Source of the DNA: Tipula vernalis
Lineage: Eukaryota > Arthropoda > Insecta > Diptera > Tipulidae
Length of the DNA stretch: 64,000 bases
Assembly: GCA_958295665.1 (NCBI GenBank)
Contig: OY282560.1
Span: 191,706,061-191,770,060 of the forward strand
Direction of reading: 5' to 3'
This document shows, piece by piece, positions 61,345-64,000 of the stretch. Position 1 is the stretch's first letter, and every line of letters starts with the position of its first letter. A program made the position numbers and the translations under genes. The notes below the pieces were generated by a model, which was not told where the DNA came from, did not search any database, and saw nothing but the letters and a program-made list of their open reading frames with translations.

Positions 61345-62914
61345 AATGTAGCTTAAGAAACTTACTTTTTACTATCGTCTGGCCTTTTACAAAAATTCAA
61401 AATGACTGATCAATATGGCGGTTTCAAGTAGTAAACATCACCCTGAGGTAGCAGTTTTATCTAGTTTAAATGCGCTCAGGGTGTCGCAAAAGTCTGGAAT
61501 GAGCCTATTGGGATGCATTATTTATATCTGAACAGGAATTCAACCTCACTTATATATTGGCTAAAAGCTCCGCAATTTATTTCTAACCTACAAAAACTTC
61601 TCAAAAAAGCAGTTTTACATAGTTTGCGTTTGTTGAAGGCAAAGTTCGCACAAGTTTGGATTGAATTTATTCGCATGTTTTTTTCATCGCCAAACTCCAA
61701 TTAAAATTTACATAAACTAAAATAATCAAAATTAATCTCATTGCCTAGCGATGAACGAGTGTGGTTTCAGAGTTTTTAATTTGTTTCTTACGTCCAAGAG
61801 CTTTACTCTATTTCAGAATAATTTTATCTTTCCGTAGTAAATCTAACAACATATAACCGAGCTCATCAAAGCCGGGACAATTTTCGCATTCATCAAGAAA
61901 ACACTTTTAACTTGGATTACTGCAAGTGGCTTATTCCAAATATTCTTTATATCAAAATAATGGAATATTTCAGTTTTGGGTTAGTTATGTGATATTTATT
62001 CCATGTAACATAATTTATCAAAAGTACTACAACCTATTTTAATATCATGGTGAGATTATTTGAATGAGGATTGTGATTCCTTCAGAATCAGGAGAAACAT
62101 CCGTTCTTGCACTTTCAATATTTCCATTTACTTCCATAGAAATGTTATCCTTTTGTCCAGGCATAATCCTGTTATTGGAATTGCTGTTATACAATTTTTC
62201 TACTTTATCAATAGTTATCAATAATAAGAGATTAGATTTGTTCGCTAAACATTGTGATGTATTAAATTATTTTGATATTTGGTTGACACTCCAACTTGAC
62301 AGAGCTATAGTCAATATTTTTAGTTTCAGCGGATCGTGAGGATTGTTGTTTTCTAAACATACAAATTTGACTTTGGACTCTGTTTGCATTTCATCTAAGT
62401 AACTTTCTCTGACTAATTTAGAGTTGTTTTTACTGACGTTTTCATCAGGATTGTGTGCTTCAAATGAACTATCCACTTGCATCCTTTTACAAATTTCATT
62501 TTTATTCTTAGAAACGTTAATTGATTCAGAATCAAATTTGATTTTTTTTTTTCTGCAATCAAAAGATACTTTAGCGTTCCCGTTAAATACGGAAATTTTG
62601 GCGTTAGTCGACTCGATACATTTCACAAATCTTGAGCACAAACTACGTAAAACTGCTTTTTCAGAAGTTTTTGGAGGTTAGGAATGAACTGCGGAGCTTT
62701 TAGGCAAAAGTGAGGTTAAATTTCTAATCAGAGATAAAATATACATCGAAATATGCTCTTTCCAGACTTCTGTGACACCCTGAGGGATTTTTGAACTAAA
62801 TAAAACTGCTAGCTCAGCGTGTTGTACACTACTTGAAGTCGGAATATTGATCCGCCATTTTGAGTTTTTATAAAAGGCCAGGCGATAATAAAAAGTACGT
62901 TTCTTAAGATTCAT
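61345..62914 (-). mobile_element. 1.57-kb element with about 160-bp terminal inverted repeats
   Basis: Left arm 61345-61503 and right arm 62755-62914 are inverted copies: CTTAAGAAACTTACTTTTTA against the reverse complement of TAAAAAGTACGTTTCTTAAG, GGCCTTTTACAAAAA, TTCAAGTAGT, and CGCTCAGGGTGTCGC against CCCTCAGGGTGTCAC. The interior carries, on the minus strand, a fragment of the unclassified family also seen at 52.5 and 56-57 kb. (AT)n lies on both sides. It looks like an internally deleted copy of an autonomous element. Confidence 0.85.
62060..62641 (-). pseudogene. unclassified transposon protein, middle part, inside the 1.57-kb element
   Basis: The frame from 62641 reads KKKIKFDSESINVSKNKNE, DPLKLKILTIALSSWSVNQI and ends at a TAA near 62268. 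Beyond it the same frame goes on as FNTSQCLANKSN and EKLYNSNSNNRIMPGQKDNI, ending near 62060. LKILTL--DWSI-QI--FFNVS--- and RIMPG-KD are successive motifs of the same family as 56170-57124. Acidic and lysine-rich upstream part. The protein is cut off well before its C-terminus, consistent with an internal deletion. Position inside matching terminal repeats ties this protein family to a DNA transposon. Confidence 0.65.
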
Positions 62915-62917
62915 TTT

Positions 62918-63559
<642 letters not shown>

Positions 63560-63560
<1 letters not shown>

Positions 63561-64000
63561 ACTTGTTCTCCTCTGGTAATACAATTTATAATTTAATTTT
63601 TCATGTTTTTGCTTCACACTGTAAACGAAATCCTGAATTTATTTAACCCTAAAACTAATTGACATGAAAGGTAATGTATCCTATTATAATAAGAAAATTA
63701 AGAGAATACTCCTAGGTTAGCTTATTATCAAATTAATTACTGACTAATGAGTAATGTTCTATGACTAAGATCATAGACTAAATTAAGGGTGTAGACCAAT
63801 AGAAGGGGAAATAAAATAAATTTGATAAATAAACGCATTTACTTGGCTCAAAAAGAGGATTAATGGACCATAAAGGGTAAATGTTTTTATGTATTTAGAC
63901 TATTAATTTCCTATTATTATACGAACCGTGAAGGCATTACCACAGCCTAAAAATATCTAACCATTTATTTTTAATTGCACTAATGCTGCCAAATAAGAGT
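63560..64000. other. no recognisable feature
   Basis: AT-rich sequence to the end of the window with no frame, repeat or motif that I can identify. Confidence 0.5.

Overview
The window looks like repeat-rich, strongly AT-rich arthropod DNA, most likely from a fly. It has GT-AG introns, Jockey-type, I-type, Gypsy, Tc1/mariner and hAT elements, and very long (AT)n microsatellites. I found no intact host gene, no rRNA or tRNA and no CRISPR array. Almost everything recognisable is a transposable element, a broken transposase or reverse transcriptase, or a tandem repeat. The longer open frames belong to decayed mobile elements or are chance frames.

Layout. 1-1049: ORF1 remnant of a Jockey-like LINE. 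1700-3398: a five-exon pseudogene of a family I compare to SAMD3-like proteins. 3.4-7.2 kb: featureless AT-rich DNA. 7.2-13.6 kb: a nearly full-length but dead Jockey-like LINE (ORF1 and ORF2) set inside an older degenerate repeat field with (AT)n tracts. 13.8-14.3 kb: a palindromic repeat. 16.7-19.0 kb: a degenerate satellite. 20.2-21.1 kb: Gypsy pol fragment. 24.1-24.5 kb: 3' end of an RNase H-bearing LINE with an (AAT)7 tail. 24.8-32.0 kb: an apparent composite element bounded by divergent inverted CTAG-rich arms, containing a second piece of the SAMD3-like kind, retroelement debris and a satellite with trimeric higher-order structure. 32.2-33.1 kb: an element with terminal inverted repeats. 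33-37.8 kb: non-coding. 37.9-40.1 kb: a transposase pseudogene split by a MITE, a LINE RT end with an intact YADD motif, and a Tc1 fragment. 40.4-45.8 kb: a large tandem duplication. 46.1-46.8 kb: a second Tc1 copy.

50-63.6 kb is a dense nest: a hAT element, five LTR copies in two orientations, a mariner-like transposase with a single stop, a 3.3 kb transposon with a three-exon gene and matching terminal inverted repeats (57961-61293), and three fragments of another unclassified transposon family, one inside its own inverted-repeat element.

The best candidates for something poorly described are the 57961-61293 transposon, the unclassified family found in three pieces at 52.5, 56.2-57.1 and 61.3-62.9 kb, the SAMD3-like fragments (one inside inverted CTAG-rich arms), and the trimer-structured satellite. 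Family names are from recognition of protein motifs without database searches; boundaries are approximate unless a terminal repeat or target duplication is given.
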